DNA of 24,123 nt from a virus. The position numbers were made by a program, and so were the translations under genes. A model generated the notes under the pieces. The model ran no database searches, was not told where the DNA came from, and saw only the letters and a program-made list of their open reading frames with translations. Location: positions 1 through 24,123 of the IMG/VR virus record IMGVR_UViG_3300032285_001414, one strand, 5' to 3'. Shown here in pieces: positions 7,886 through 13,053 of this stretch (its first letter is position 1; each line of letters opens with the position of its first letter).

Positions 7886-8422
7886 ATGGAAACCATCACT
7901 AACGTAGAAGTGCTGTTTGATCTTGGTTCACTTCGTGCCGCTGTAGCAGATAGCGTAGTCAGGGCATACGGTGCAGAGCGCGAGTACGCTGTGGCACTAA
8001 ACACCGAGTTCACCTTTGCTTGGTTTGATATTGAGGCGACAGACAAGAGCGTTACCGCTGCACCTGTTCACGCCGAGAAAAGCGAGTTGTACAAGGTTCT
8101 TCATGCTGCAAAGCATAGCAACCCTAGCACAGTATGGGCACGCATCCGTAAGTATGGTGCTGAAGAGGCAACCAAACACGGCACGCATGGCAAGCCACTA
8201 CCTGCCTATGACACCGAGGGCAATCTCATAACCGAGTGCGACCAAGGCGAGTCAGGTGCGAATAACAAACGCAGCCCGATGCTACGCAACATTGAAGAGT
8301 TGTCCAAGTTGTATATCTTCAATGCCAAACAAGAGAACCTTGACCGCCGAGTATACGAGGCACAGGTGGCAATCGGTGCGGCACTTATGGCACTAGGCGT
8401 TGACCTAGCGAACCTGAAGTAA
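7886..8422 (+). CDS. First gene of the rightward block, unknown function
   Basis: This 178-residue soluble protein begins METITNVEVLFDLGSLRAAV. Its centre holds SELYKVLHAAKHSNPSTVWA (about residues 66-85) followed by RIRKYG, and a C-terminal helical part runs MLRNIEELSKLYIFNAKQEN onward. I have the impression of a conserved phage family with the HSNPSxVWARIRKYG block but cannot name a function. No membrane segment is present. A GGAG ribosome site lies about 9 bases before the ATG. As the first gene after the divergent region it is a possible regulator, but I see no clear helix-turn-helix. Confidence 0.75.
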   Translation: METITNVEVLFDLGSLRAAVADSVVRAYGAEREYAVALNTEFTFAWFDIEATDKSVTAAPVHAEKSELYKVLHAAKHSNPSTVWARIRKYGAEEATKHGTHGKPLPAYDTEGNLITECDQGESGANNKRSPMLRNIEELSKLYIFNAKQENLDRRVYEAQVAIGAALMALGVDLANLK

Positions 8423-8454
8423 GCGAATGGGCAGGGCAGGGAAACCTGCCCCAG

Positions 8455-8469
8455 CCTAACAATGTTAGG
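8455..8469. repeat. Palindrome copy 3 (15/15), 20 nt before a start codon
   Basis: Perfect CCTAACAATGTTAGG, central A. It lies 32 bases after the stop codon at 8422 and exactly 20 bases before the ATG at 8490. A short GGCAGGGCAGGGAAACCTGCCCC hairpin-like stretch precedes it. Confidence 0.97.
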
Positions 8470-8489
8470 TATAACTTGGAGGTTTCAAA

Positions 8490-8591
8490 ATGCACAAGGA
8501 TAAGTTTTGGGTCAACGTGATGTGTATTGCAGCGATCATGCTAATGACAATCCCGTTGGTTTTTTGGTTTGTCGAGGAATTAGCGAAATGA
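8490..8591 (+). CDS. Tiny single-span membrane protein (33 aa)
   Basis: This 33-codon gene starts MHKDKFWVNVMCIAAIMLMT and carries one hydrophobic segment (about residues 7-28) with a Lys-rich N-terminus and a short charged C-terminus (EELAK). A strong GGAGG ribosome site (8478-8482) lies 7 bases before the ATG, which supports a real gene despite its size. The stop codon TGA ends one base before palindrome copy 4. The product should sit in the inner membrane. The function is unknown. Small phage membrane proteins include holin-like and superinfection-exclusion proteins, but nothing here distinguishes these. Confidence 0.6.
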   Translation: MHKDKFWVNVMCIAAIMLMTIPLVFWFVEELAK

Positions 8592-8606
8592 CCTAACATT
8601 GTTAGG
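8592..8606. repeat. Palindrome copy 4 (15/15), abutting a stop codon
   Basis: Perfect CCTAACATTGTTAGG, central T. It begins on the base after the TGA at 8589-8591 and ends one base before the ATG of the possible small gene at 8608. Confidence 0.97.
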
Positions 8607-8607
8607 T

Positions 8608-8703
8608 ATGGAGAAAACCGATGTAGATAGATTCAGGCGCTTAGGGGTTGCGAAACCATGGCTAGTATTCCCCGAGTCAAACGAATTGAACGCCGCCCAT
8701 TAG
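8608..8703 (+). CDS. Possible small gene (31 aa) ending at a terminator
   Basis: The frame from ATG 8608 encodes 31 residues beginning MEKTDVDRFRRLGVAKPWLV, hydrophilic with no motif. The only ribosome-binding help is the AGG at the end of palindrome copy 4, which is weak and close. The stop codon TAG overlaps the first bases of the terminator hairpin at 8702, an economical arrangement that argues for a real gene. Spurious reading is a serious alternative. Confidence 0.35.
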   Translation: MEKTDVDRFRRLGVAKPWLVFPESNELNAAH

Positions 8704-8735
8704 TGATATGATGCAAGCATCATATCACTTTTTTC
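8702..8735 (+). terminator. Strong intrinsic terminator
   Basis: A perfect 12-bp stem (8702-8713 with 8718-8729, CAAG loop at 8714-8717) is followed by a run of six T. It starts within the stop codon of the gene at 8608 and should end transcription of the first rightward operon. The stem is nearly symmetric but has only an A-run on its other side, which would also give a T-run for leftward transcripts only if read from the far strand at 8702, where it is absent. Confidence 0.85.
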
Positions 8736-8747
8736 TTTTGTTGTCAA
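8719..8747 (-). promoter_or_regulatory. Candidate leftward sigma70 promoter overlapping the terminator
   Basis: On the minus strand TTGACA (8747-8742) and TATGAT (8724-8719) are separated by exactly 17 bases. This is close to sigma70 consensus. It would fire leftward, antisense to the genes at 8703-7886 and towards the small terminase gene. The -10 box lies within the terminator stem, so part of the match comes from that hairpin. Confidence 0.4.
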
Positions 8748-8768
8748 CGATTTTGTTTACATTTTTTT

Positions 8769-8798
8769 AGTGATAGTAGTTGTAGTGATAGTAGTTGT
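8769..8798 (+). repeat. Tandem 15-bp repeat, two copies
   Basis: AGTGATAGTAGTTGT occurs at 8769-8783 and again at 8784-8798, followed by a partial GATAG. The copies are identical. They lie 34 bases after the terminator in the non-coding region. Confidence 0.85.
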
Positions 8799-8815
8799 GA
8801 TAGTTTTGTGCGCAG

Positions 8816-8842
8816 GCGCAAGCGAAAGCGCAAGCGAAAGCG
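8816..8842 (+). repeat. Tandem 12-bp repeat, two copies plus three bases
   Basis: GCGCAAGCGAAA occurs at 8816-8827 and 8828-8839 and continues with GCG. The copies are identical and GC-rich, in contrast with the AT-rich surroundings. Confidence 0.85.
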
Positions 8843-9214
8843 TTAGGGTAATGTTATGTGTTATGTGCTTTGTTAGCCTAATGTTATTTGTAAGTGCTTG
8901 ATTTTAAAGCGATGTTAGAATGTTACGTGTTTTTCAAGGTATATATACGACTTTCCGATTGCAAGAGCATCTGAGCAAGTGCATCAAACATAACATTTCA
9001 ACGCAATTGCGTGAGCCTAGTTTTTCTCTTATTTTTATTTTTTACTAAACAAAATAACAATACCCTTCACAGCCTTTGTTTATGCGGGTCTTGCTTTGTT
9101 ATGTCATATCTCAATTTTCTAACATTAGCCCCTTTTTCTAACATTGCCGCATAACATTGCGTGGCTTAGCTGCGCTAATCCCTAGGGTTGACCCTACCCA
9201 ATTGCACTCCCCAT

Positions 9215-9276
9215 ACTTTAGTCCTGCCTGCGACCAAAGGACTTGACTTATACATAACAATGTGGTATAATATACC
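9215..9276 (+). promoter_or_regulatory. Promoter P1, near-consensus sigma70, duplicated at 12913
   Basis: TTGACT (9243-9248) and TATAAT (9266-9271) are separated by 17 bases. The 18 bases GACCAAAGGACTTGACTT (9232-9249) recur exactly at the second promoter near 12931, and the shared block extends from ACTTTAGTC (9215) to beyond the -10 box. The spacer contains CATAACAATGT (9253-9263), a left-half match to the palindrome. It should drive the small-gene run starting at 9345. Confidence 0.85.
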
Positions 9277-9309
9277 TAGTACCCAGTAAAATGAAATCAA
9301 CCAACCACG

Positions 9310-9324
9310 CCTAACAATGTTAGG
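9310..9324. repeat. Palindrome copy 5 (15/15), 20 nt before a start codon
   Basis: Perfect CCTAACAATGTTAGG, central A. It lies 38 bases after the P1 -10 box and exactly 20 bases before the ATG at 9345. Confidence 0.97.
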
Positions 9325-9344
9325 TACATCTGAGAGGTAATGTT

Positions 9345-9563
9345 ATGTCCGACACCAAACCACGCAAGCAATTCGATGACGTTGAGTTGCACAAGGAATT
9401 GATCAGTATCGTGAGCCAATACAGCACAGGGCTGCTTACTGATATTGAGTTACTTCAATGCTGCGACACCATCAAACAGTTGTATGCAACCTTGGACTTG
9501 ACCAACCTGTGCGACCCCAACACAGGGTTACGTCACCCTGCCGATTACAAGCCATTCAACTAA
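9345..9563 (+). CDS. Small phage protein (72 aa), unknown function
   Basis: This hydrophilic, probably helical protein starts MSDTKPRKQFDDVELHKELI and contains a Cys pair (LLQCCD). It is the first gene after promoter P1 and has a GAGAGG ribosome site 7 bases before the ATG. No motif was recognised. It is flanked by palindrome copies on both sides (copies 5 and 6). Confidence 0.7.
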   Translation: MSDTKPRKQFDDVELHKELISIVSQYSTGLLTDIELLQCCDTIKQLYATLDLTNLCDPNTGLRHPADYKPFN

Positions 9564-9572
9564 CCAATCCGA

Positions 9573-9587
9573 CCTAACATTGTTAGG
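9573..9587. repeat. Palindrome copy 6 (15/15), intergenic
   Basis: Perfect CCTAACATTGTTAGG, central T, 9 bases after the stop codon at 9563. A short inverted repeat (AATCCTGCGATAGCGGGATT) follows at 9590-9609. Confidence 0.97.
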
Positions 9588-9640
9588 GCAATCCTGCGAT
9601 AGCGGGATTGACTAGGCTAACCAACCAACCGAGAGGACTT

Positions 9641-9805
9641 ATGAACCCTGATAGCAAGACCGATGCTTACCTGTACGGCTATGCCGATGCGATCAATAAC
9701 GACATGAACGTAGCAGCATTTACGCAAGACAAGCAATACCAACAAGGCTATGTCGATGCGTTGCACGACACCAAGTTTTCGCACCTTGACGAAGAAACAT
9801 TCTAA
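9641..9805 (+). CDS. Small phage protein (54 aa) with two YxxGYxDA repeats
   Basis: The start at ATG 9641 is chosen because a GAGAGG ribosome site precedes it by 4 bases. The open frame continues upstream to 9608 without such a site. The protein carries two similar motifs, YLYGYADAI (about residues 10-18) and YQQGYVDAL (about 34-42), suggesting an internally duplicated helical unit. It is acidic and soluble. I recognise the GYxDA pattern as common in short phage proteins of unknown role and can say nothing about function. Confidence 0.65.
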   Translation: MNPDSKTDAYLYGYADAINNDMNVAAFTQDKQYQQGYVDALHDTKFSHLDEETF

Positions 9806-9812
9806 CCAACCA

Positions 9813-9827
9813 CCTAACAATGTTAGG
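9813..9827. repeat. Palindrome copy 7 (15/15), intergenic
   Basis: Perfect CCTAACAATGTTAGG, central A, 7 bases after the stop codon at 9805 and 28 bases before the ATG at 9856. Confidence 0.97.
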
Positions 9828-9855
9828 TATACCTACACATACGAGAGTACACACA

Positions 9856-10068
9856 ATGGATAATCAAACGCAATTCACGCCTACCCAATTAGGCAAGGCT
9901 CTTTACTCAGGTCTTTTTGCAGCACGAGATAACCTGCACGATGCTTACGAGTTTGCAACACAGATTGCTGACGCAAGCGATAACCCTGCTGCCGTGATGA
10001 CTGCGGTGCAGGTTGTGGTGAACACCATAGCCGTTGAGTTACTTGCAATGGGTGCGCGTGATGAATGA
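9856..10068 (+). CDS. Small helical protein (70 aa), unknown function
   Basis: The start at ATG 9856 is preferred over an in-frame ATG that lies inside palindrome copy 7, because an ACGAGAG site precedes it and the product MDNQTQFTPTQLGKALYSGL starts with a natural amphipathic sequence. The protein is Ala-rich and probably all-helical, with a C-terminal helix (AAVMTAVQVVVNTIAVELLA) that is amphipathic rather than clearly transmembrane. Its end overlaps the next gene by 8 bases. No family recognised. Confidence 0.65.
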   Translation: MDNQTQFTPTQLGKALYSGLFAARDNLHDAYEFATQIADASDNPAAVMTAVQVVVNTIAVELLAMGARDE

Positions 10069-10273
10069 GGACAACCGATACTTGTGTACCAAGTGCTATG
10101 GCGGTCATGTGCCCGTTGCCCGTTGGCGGCTAGGCTATTCGACCTGCTTACCATGCGGTGACTTGCAGGCTAAAGAGGTCAAGCACACGATAGCACCTTT
10201 GAATAAATCAAATTATATGTACATCAGCGATATGCAGATGTTGAAGCAGTTGAATCCCAAGAGGACTACGTAA
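10061..10273 (+). CDS. Small zinc-ribbon protein (70 aa)
   Basis: Two Cys pairs, CTKC (about residues 9-12) and CLPC (about 34-37), spaced by some 21 residues, look like a four-cysteine zinc-binding ribbon. The N-terminus is MNEDNRYLCTKCYGG. The ATG at 10061 overlaps the previous gene and has little ribosome site of its own, so coupling is likely. A TTG at 10034 is a less likely start. The part after the ribbon is short and basic. Zinc ribbons of this size in phages often bind nucleic acid or RNA polymerase, but no specific role can be assigned. Confidence 0.6.
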   Translation: MNEDNRYLCTKCYGGHVPVARWRLGYSTCLPCGDLQAKEVKHTIAPLNKSNYMYISDMQMLKQLNPKRTT

Positions 10274-10297
10274 GTAGGCAACAGAGAACCACATAAA

Positions 10298-10312
10298 CCT
10301 AACATTGTTAGA
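10298..10312. repeat. Palindrome copy 8 (14/15), intergenic
   Basis: CCTAACATTGTTAGA, central T. The only mismatch is the final base. It ends 14 bases before the ATG at 10327 and is followed by the AAGGAG ribosome site of that gene. Confidence 0.95.
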
Positions 10313-10326
10313 TCAAGGAGATTGGC

Positions 10327-10512
10327 ATGAAAGTTAAAGACTTAGTAGGTTTGACCGTAGTGAAAGCAAAGCATATTGATAACGACTCGAAAGGTGTTGT
10401 GTTGGTGTTCGATGATGGGTCTACGTTGGAAGTAACAGAGCGTATGCAATGTGGGCAATTGATGGTGTGGTTAAACGAAGAACATTGCGGTGAGGGCGAT
10501 GACGATGTCTGA
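10327..10512 (+). CDS. Small beta-rich protein (61 aa), unknown function
   Basis: The protein starts MKVKDLVGLTVVKAKHIDND and has alternating hydrophobic strands (VVLVFDDGSTLEVTE), giving the look of a small beta-barrel or SH3-like fold, with an acidic tail. A clear AAGGAG ribosome site precedes the ATG. Its 3' end overlaps the tiny membrane gene at 10505 by 8 bases. No family could be named. Confidence 0.65.
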   Translation: MKVKDLVGLTVVKAKHIDNDSKGVVLVFDDGSTLEVTERMQCGQLMVWLNEEHCGEGDDDV

Positions 10513-10603
10513 GCTAGTTGATTTCTTTCTTGGGGCTGCGGTGTGTTGCGGTGCGCTTGCAGCTATTTTATTTTGCATAGACTTTTTGAGGAGTAACACA
10601 TGA
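10505..10603 (+). CDS. Tiny single-span membrane protein (32 aa)
   Basis: The frame encodes MSELVDFFLGAAVCCGALAA and continues through a hydrophobic stretch to IDFLRSNT. A single transmembrane helix covers about residues 5-26, with an acidic N-terminus and a basic C-terminal edge. The start overlaps the end of the preceding gene and the stop overlaps the next ATG (ATGA at 10600), the usual pattern for genuine genes in this block. A GTGAGG stretch about 10 bases upstream could serve as ribosome site. Function unknown. Confidence 0.6.
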   Translation: MSELVDFFLGAAVCCGALAAILFCIDFLRSNT

Positions 10604-10857
10604 GCTATTGGAATTTCAGGTTAATCGACCTGAGCGATGAGAACGGTGATGAGCCATACATCGCACTACATGAGGTGCATTACAACGACAAGGGTGTACC
10701 CGTTGGGTATAGCGAACCATGCACAGGTGCGGAGTCTGTCGAGTCTATGCGTGAGGTGATGCGTTGGCACGCATTGGCACTAGATAAGCCTGTGATGCAG
10801 AAGTCTGAGTTTATTGGTTCGTTCGGTGGTGATAACGAGGGGGATAGCGATGAGTAA
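10600..10857 (+). CDS. Conserved small phage protein (85 aa), WNFR-type
   Basis: The protein begins MSYWNFRLIDLSDENGDEPY and continues IALHEVHYNDKGVPVGYSEP. The order of a WNxR start, an xAxHEVxYxxxGxPxGY block and a long helix ending near KPV is one I recall from short phage proteins of unknown function in many unrelated phages. The start shares ATGA with the tiny membrane gene upstream, after a TGAGGAG site. The end overlaps the next gene by 8 bases. Confidence 0.7.
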   Translation: MSYWNFRLIDLSDENGDEPYIALHEVHYNDKGVPVGYSEPCTGAESVESMREVMRWHALALDKPVMQKSEFIGSFGGDNEGDSDE

Positions 10858-11275
10858 GCTAACAATGTTAGGCAACATTACTGCGAAGCAGGATTGTCTA
10901 GGTAGCGGCGAATGGTCAGGTGAGCCTGATCTGATTGAGTTTGAGGTGTATGGGTTCAAGTGCTACGCCAAGCGGCACGATAACTTGGGGCATCTGTGTG
11001 GATATATCGTAGTAGATGGAACACACCCATGGCACGGCAAAGGCTATGACGAGGTTGACGCTGACGTTCACGGCGGTCTGACGTATAGCGGTGCTATGCC
11101 TAACTACACCACGTTCGGCTTTGACTGTGCCCATGCGGGTGACGTTGTGCCTAAGATGCACGCACTAAAAGGCGGTCATTACTCTGACGAAACGTACAAG
11201 GGCATGGGTTACGTGGTAGGCGAGTTAATCAAGTTGGCTAAACAAGCAAAGGAGGCAAGTGATGGACAGGATTGA
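10850..11275 (+). CDS. Conserved phage protein (141 aa) with DVHGGLTYSG motif
   Basis: The ATG at 10850 follows a GAGGGGGATAG ribosome site and overlaps the upstream stop. An in-frame ATG at 10814 is less likely. The protein contains CGYIVVDGTHPWHGKGYD (about residues 50-67), DVHGGLTYSG (about 73-82) and FGFDCAHAGDVVP (about 89-101). I recall this block from a widespread phage and plasmid family without a known function. The His, Cys and Asp residues are suggestive of a metal or active site. Palindrome copy 9 lies in codons 4-8 and encodes LTMLG, so the extreme N-terminus is shaped by the DNA repeat. Confidence 0.75.
   Translation: MSKLTMLGNITAKQDCLGSGEWSGEPDLIEFEVYGFKCYAKRHDNLGHLCGYIVVDGTHPWHGKGYDEVDADVHGGLTYSGAMPNYTTFGFDCAHAGDVVPKMHALKGGHYSDETYKGMGYVVGELIKLAKQAKEASDGQD
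10858..10872. repeat. Palindrome copy 9 (14/15), in codons 4-8 of a gene
   Basis: GCTAACAATGTTAGG, central A, mismatch only at base 1. It encodes LTMLG close to the start of the gene at 10850. Confidence 0.95.
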
Positions 11276-11510
11276 TTTAATTATTGATGCGCTTGAGGAT
11301 GCTTTAGATGAGTGCGTAAAGCCAACGACAACAAAAGTAACAGAAGCACTCGCCGCCGCTCGTGAGCTGAAAGCGTTGAAACCTGTCATGGAGCAGGCAA
11401 AAGAATCGTTGGACTTGGCACAGTCGTTATTAGAAAACAGTCGGCATCATCAGCAAATCTTGTATGCCTATTTAGCGGTAAAACACGCACTAGACGAGGT
11501 GACTAAATGA
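11262..11510 (+). CDS. Small helical protein (82 aa), unknown function
   Basis: ATG 11262 follows GGAGG (11251-11255) at a spacing of 6 bases. The protein, starting MDRIDLIIDALEDALDECVK, is almost wholly helical with heptad-like leucines and probably forms a helical hairpin or coiled coil. It overlaps the genes on both sides by 4-14 bases. No family recognised. Confidence 0.65.
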   Translation: MDRIDLIIDALEDALDECVKPTTTKVTEALAAARELKALKPVMEQAKESLDLAQSLLENSRHHQQILYAYLAVKHALDEVTK

Positions 11511-11824
11511 ACCAAGCATTGCAAGACCTAATTGCAGCATTGAAGAAAGCCGATTGGGATAAAGCACCTGTGCATATTGCAGGTAGTGACTTCACGCCCG
11601 TAGAGATTGGCAACGTGGTGACTGCATTGAATGAGTTAATTAACTCAATGGAAATAATCGTTAGACGTAAGACGCTATACGGTAACGATGTGATTTACCC
11701 AGTATGCGACACAGCGAAGTGCCTAACAATGTTAGGTGATACCAAGACACTCACTCAACGACAGATCGGCATCATCAAGGCGTTGGGTTACAAGATTGTG
11801 CTTGAACAACAGGAGGAAGTGTGA
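11507..11824 (+). CDS. Small soluble protein (105 aa), unknown function
   Basis: The protein begins MNQALQDLIAALKKADWDKA and ends with a helix (LTQRQIGIIKALGYKIVLEQ) typical of a small alpha/beta domain. Its ATG shares ATGA with the upstream gene. Palindrome copy 10 lies in the middle and encodes CLTMLG just before a turn, in a segment that could be a surface loop. Nothing indicates a function. Confidence 0.65.
   Translation: MNQALQDLIAALKKADWDKAPVHIAGSDFTPVEIGNVVTALNELINSMEIIVRRKTLYGNDVIYPVCDTAKCLTMLGDTKTLTQRQIGIIKALGYKIVLEQQEEV
11722..11736. repeat. Palindrome copy 10 (15/15), inside a gene
   Basis: Perfect CCTAACAATGTTAGG, central A. It encodes the LTMLG part of KCLTMLGDT in the gene at 11507. 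Confidence 0.97.
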
Positions 11825-12030
11825 AAGTCAGACGTTTAAAGCACCGTGGGCTGACAAGCAACATAGGCAAGCGGTGCAAGGATTTCATGTGGGGTTGCAT
11901 AGTGTGTGAGTCGTATCGGTTTTTAGACTTGCATGGTCGCTTCCCTAATTCGTTTAATGAAGTATACGGGTGGGCGCAGCCCTATCGTGATGAAGATGAT
12001 TTAAAGGAGAATCAACATGGGTTGGGGTAA
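11821..12030 (+). CDS. Small basic protein (69 aa), GTG start
   Basis: Translation probably starts at GTG 11821, which overlaps the upstream stop and follows AGGAGGA. The product starts MKVRRLKHRGLTSNIGKRCK, strongly basic, and contains one CIVC pair (about residues 27-30). The basic N-terminus suggests nucleic-acid contact, but no fold was recognised. It overlaps the next gene by 14 bases. Confidence 0.55.
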   Translation: MKVRRLKHRGLTSNIGKRCKDFMWGCIVCESYRFLDLHGRFPNSFNEVYGWAQPYRDEDDLKENQHGLG

Positions 12031-12913
12031 AGGATACCGTAATAGTGGCATAACCTACATAAAAAATTATGAGCAAGCGTTAGCGAAATTCAATGACACT
12101 AGACCTATACGTGGGCGTGACGTTGAGTGCAGACCATTGGGGCATAGGGATAGACCACACTTCAGCATTCAGTTGAACGACAAGCAAGAGGTCGAGTGCT
12201 GCGACTGCAACGCCAAACCATCGGTGACGTTCAGACCGAATGGGGAGGTGTGGATAAAACCCCAATGGATAAGCGTGTCATCGTGTGCGTTTATTGAAGA
12301 AGTGTTGGGGATACGTTCGTTTCAGTCGGACTACAAGGTTCAGATTTATCTGAGCGCAGGTGCGTTCGTTGTGCCTAAGCAAGAAGGTCTAGTGATCAAG
12401 CGTGACCCTGAGCGCAATGGTAACTATCATCCCGTGTCGGTCAAGCCCAACGTGGTGCATCACATCAAGCGGGGCGTGGCTAACATTGTTAGGCAGCAGT
12501 ATGCAGACGTCTATAACTACGCCGATGGGTATTTCAAGCTAGGTGCAACGATGCCAAGCGATGATGAGCAGCGTGAAATGTTCGGGTGCAGCACAACCGT
12601 TCATACCTACGGTGACGGGAGTACCTATGAATACGAGCGTCTGAACAGCCCAAGGTGGCAATACTCAAAGCCCGAAGAAGTGGATGCGTTCATGGCGATG
12701 ATGCGTAGCGATGACCCGATGGGTAAGTACAAGGCGATCGTTGCATTGCGTATTCAAATAGGCACATGGCGCAATGAGTACCGAGCGCATAAAGAGGTGA
12801 TGCAAATGATTGACCGCATGGTGCTGTCCAAGCATAAGCAGGAAGTGTTCAAGGAAGTGGAAGTGCCCGTAGGTGTAGTGAAGAAAGACATATACGGTTG
12901 GGCGTTCGAGTAA
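12017..12913 (+). CDS. Phage protein (298 aa), unknown function
   Basis: ATG 12017 follows AAAGGAG. The soluble protein starts MGWGKGYRNSGITYIKNYEQ and has an early Cys-containing segment (VECCDCN, about residues 58-64), a basic centre with VVHHIKRGVANIVRQQYADV, and a C-terminal helical half (about 215-285) that includes WRNEYRAHKEVMQMIDRMVL. I do not recognise the family. Palindrome copy 11 encodes ANIVR in the centre. The gene ends just before the duplicated promoter P2, so it is probably the last gene of the P1 operon, with read-through possible. Confidence 0.75.
   Translation: MGWGKGYRNSGITYIKNYEQALAKFNDTRPIRGRDVECRPLGHRDRPHFSIQLNDKQEVECCDCNAKPSVTFRPNGEVWIKPQWISVSSCAFIEEVLGIRSFQSDYKVQIYLSAGAFVVPKQEGLVIKRDPERNGNYHPVSVKPNVVHHIKRGVANIVRQQYADVYNYADGYFKLGATMPSDDEQREMFGCSTTVHTYGDGSTYEYERLNSPRWQYSKPEEVDAFMAMMRSDDPMGKYKAIVALRIQIGTWRNEYRAHKEVMQMIDRMVLSKHKQEVFKEVEVPVGVVKKDIYGWAFE
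12479..12493. repeat. Palindrome copy 11 (14/15), inside a gene
   Basis: GCTAACATTGTTAGG, central T, mismatch only at base 1. It encodes ANIVR in the gene at 12017. Confidence 0.95.
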
Positions 12914-12975
12914 CTTTAGTCGTGGCTTATGACCAAAGGACTTGACTTTAACATAACATTGTAGTATAATATACA
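12913..12975 (+). promoter_or_regulatory. Promoter P2, near-consensus sigma70, duplicate of P1
   Basis: TTGACT (12942-12947) and TATAAT (12965-12970) are separated by 17 bases. It matches P1 from ACTTTAGTC (12913) through TATAATATAC with few differences. The spacer holds CATAACATTGT (12952-12962), again a left-half match to the palindrome but with central T instead of A. It begins at the stop codon of the gene at 12017 and should drive the AAA+ ATPase gene. Confidence 0.85.
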
Positions 12976-13018
12976 TAGCAACACAGATTTTTGTAGCACA
13001 AACCCAAGCCTAACCCAA

Positions 13019-13033
13019 TCTAACAATGTTAGG
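13019..13033. repeat. Palindrome copy 12 (14/15), 20 nt before a start codon
   Basis: TCTAACAATGTTAGG, central A, mismatch only at base 1. It lies 48 bases after the P2 -10 box and exactly 20 bases before the ATG at 13054, mirroring the P1 layout. Confidence 0.95.
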
Positions 13034-13053
13034 CACAACCTAGAGAGAATGAA

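Larger units (their letters stand above)
8736..9214. other. AT-rich non-coding region with repeats (possible origin or untranslated RNA)
   Basis: No gene could be supported in this stretch. It holds two tandem repeat pairs (8769-8798 and 8816-8842), AT-rich runs (for example around 9021-9055), a 12-bp palindrome ACGCAATTGCGT at 9001-9012, and an inverted repeat TAGGGT/ACCCTA at 9183-9196. It also has several half-matches to the 15-bp palindrome, such as CTAACATT at 9119-9126 and 9138-9145. This combination recalls an iteron-type replication origin, but no initiator gene or DnaA box was recognised. Confidence 0.4.
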
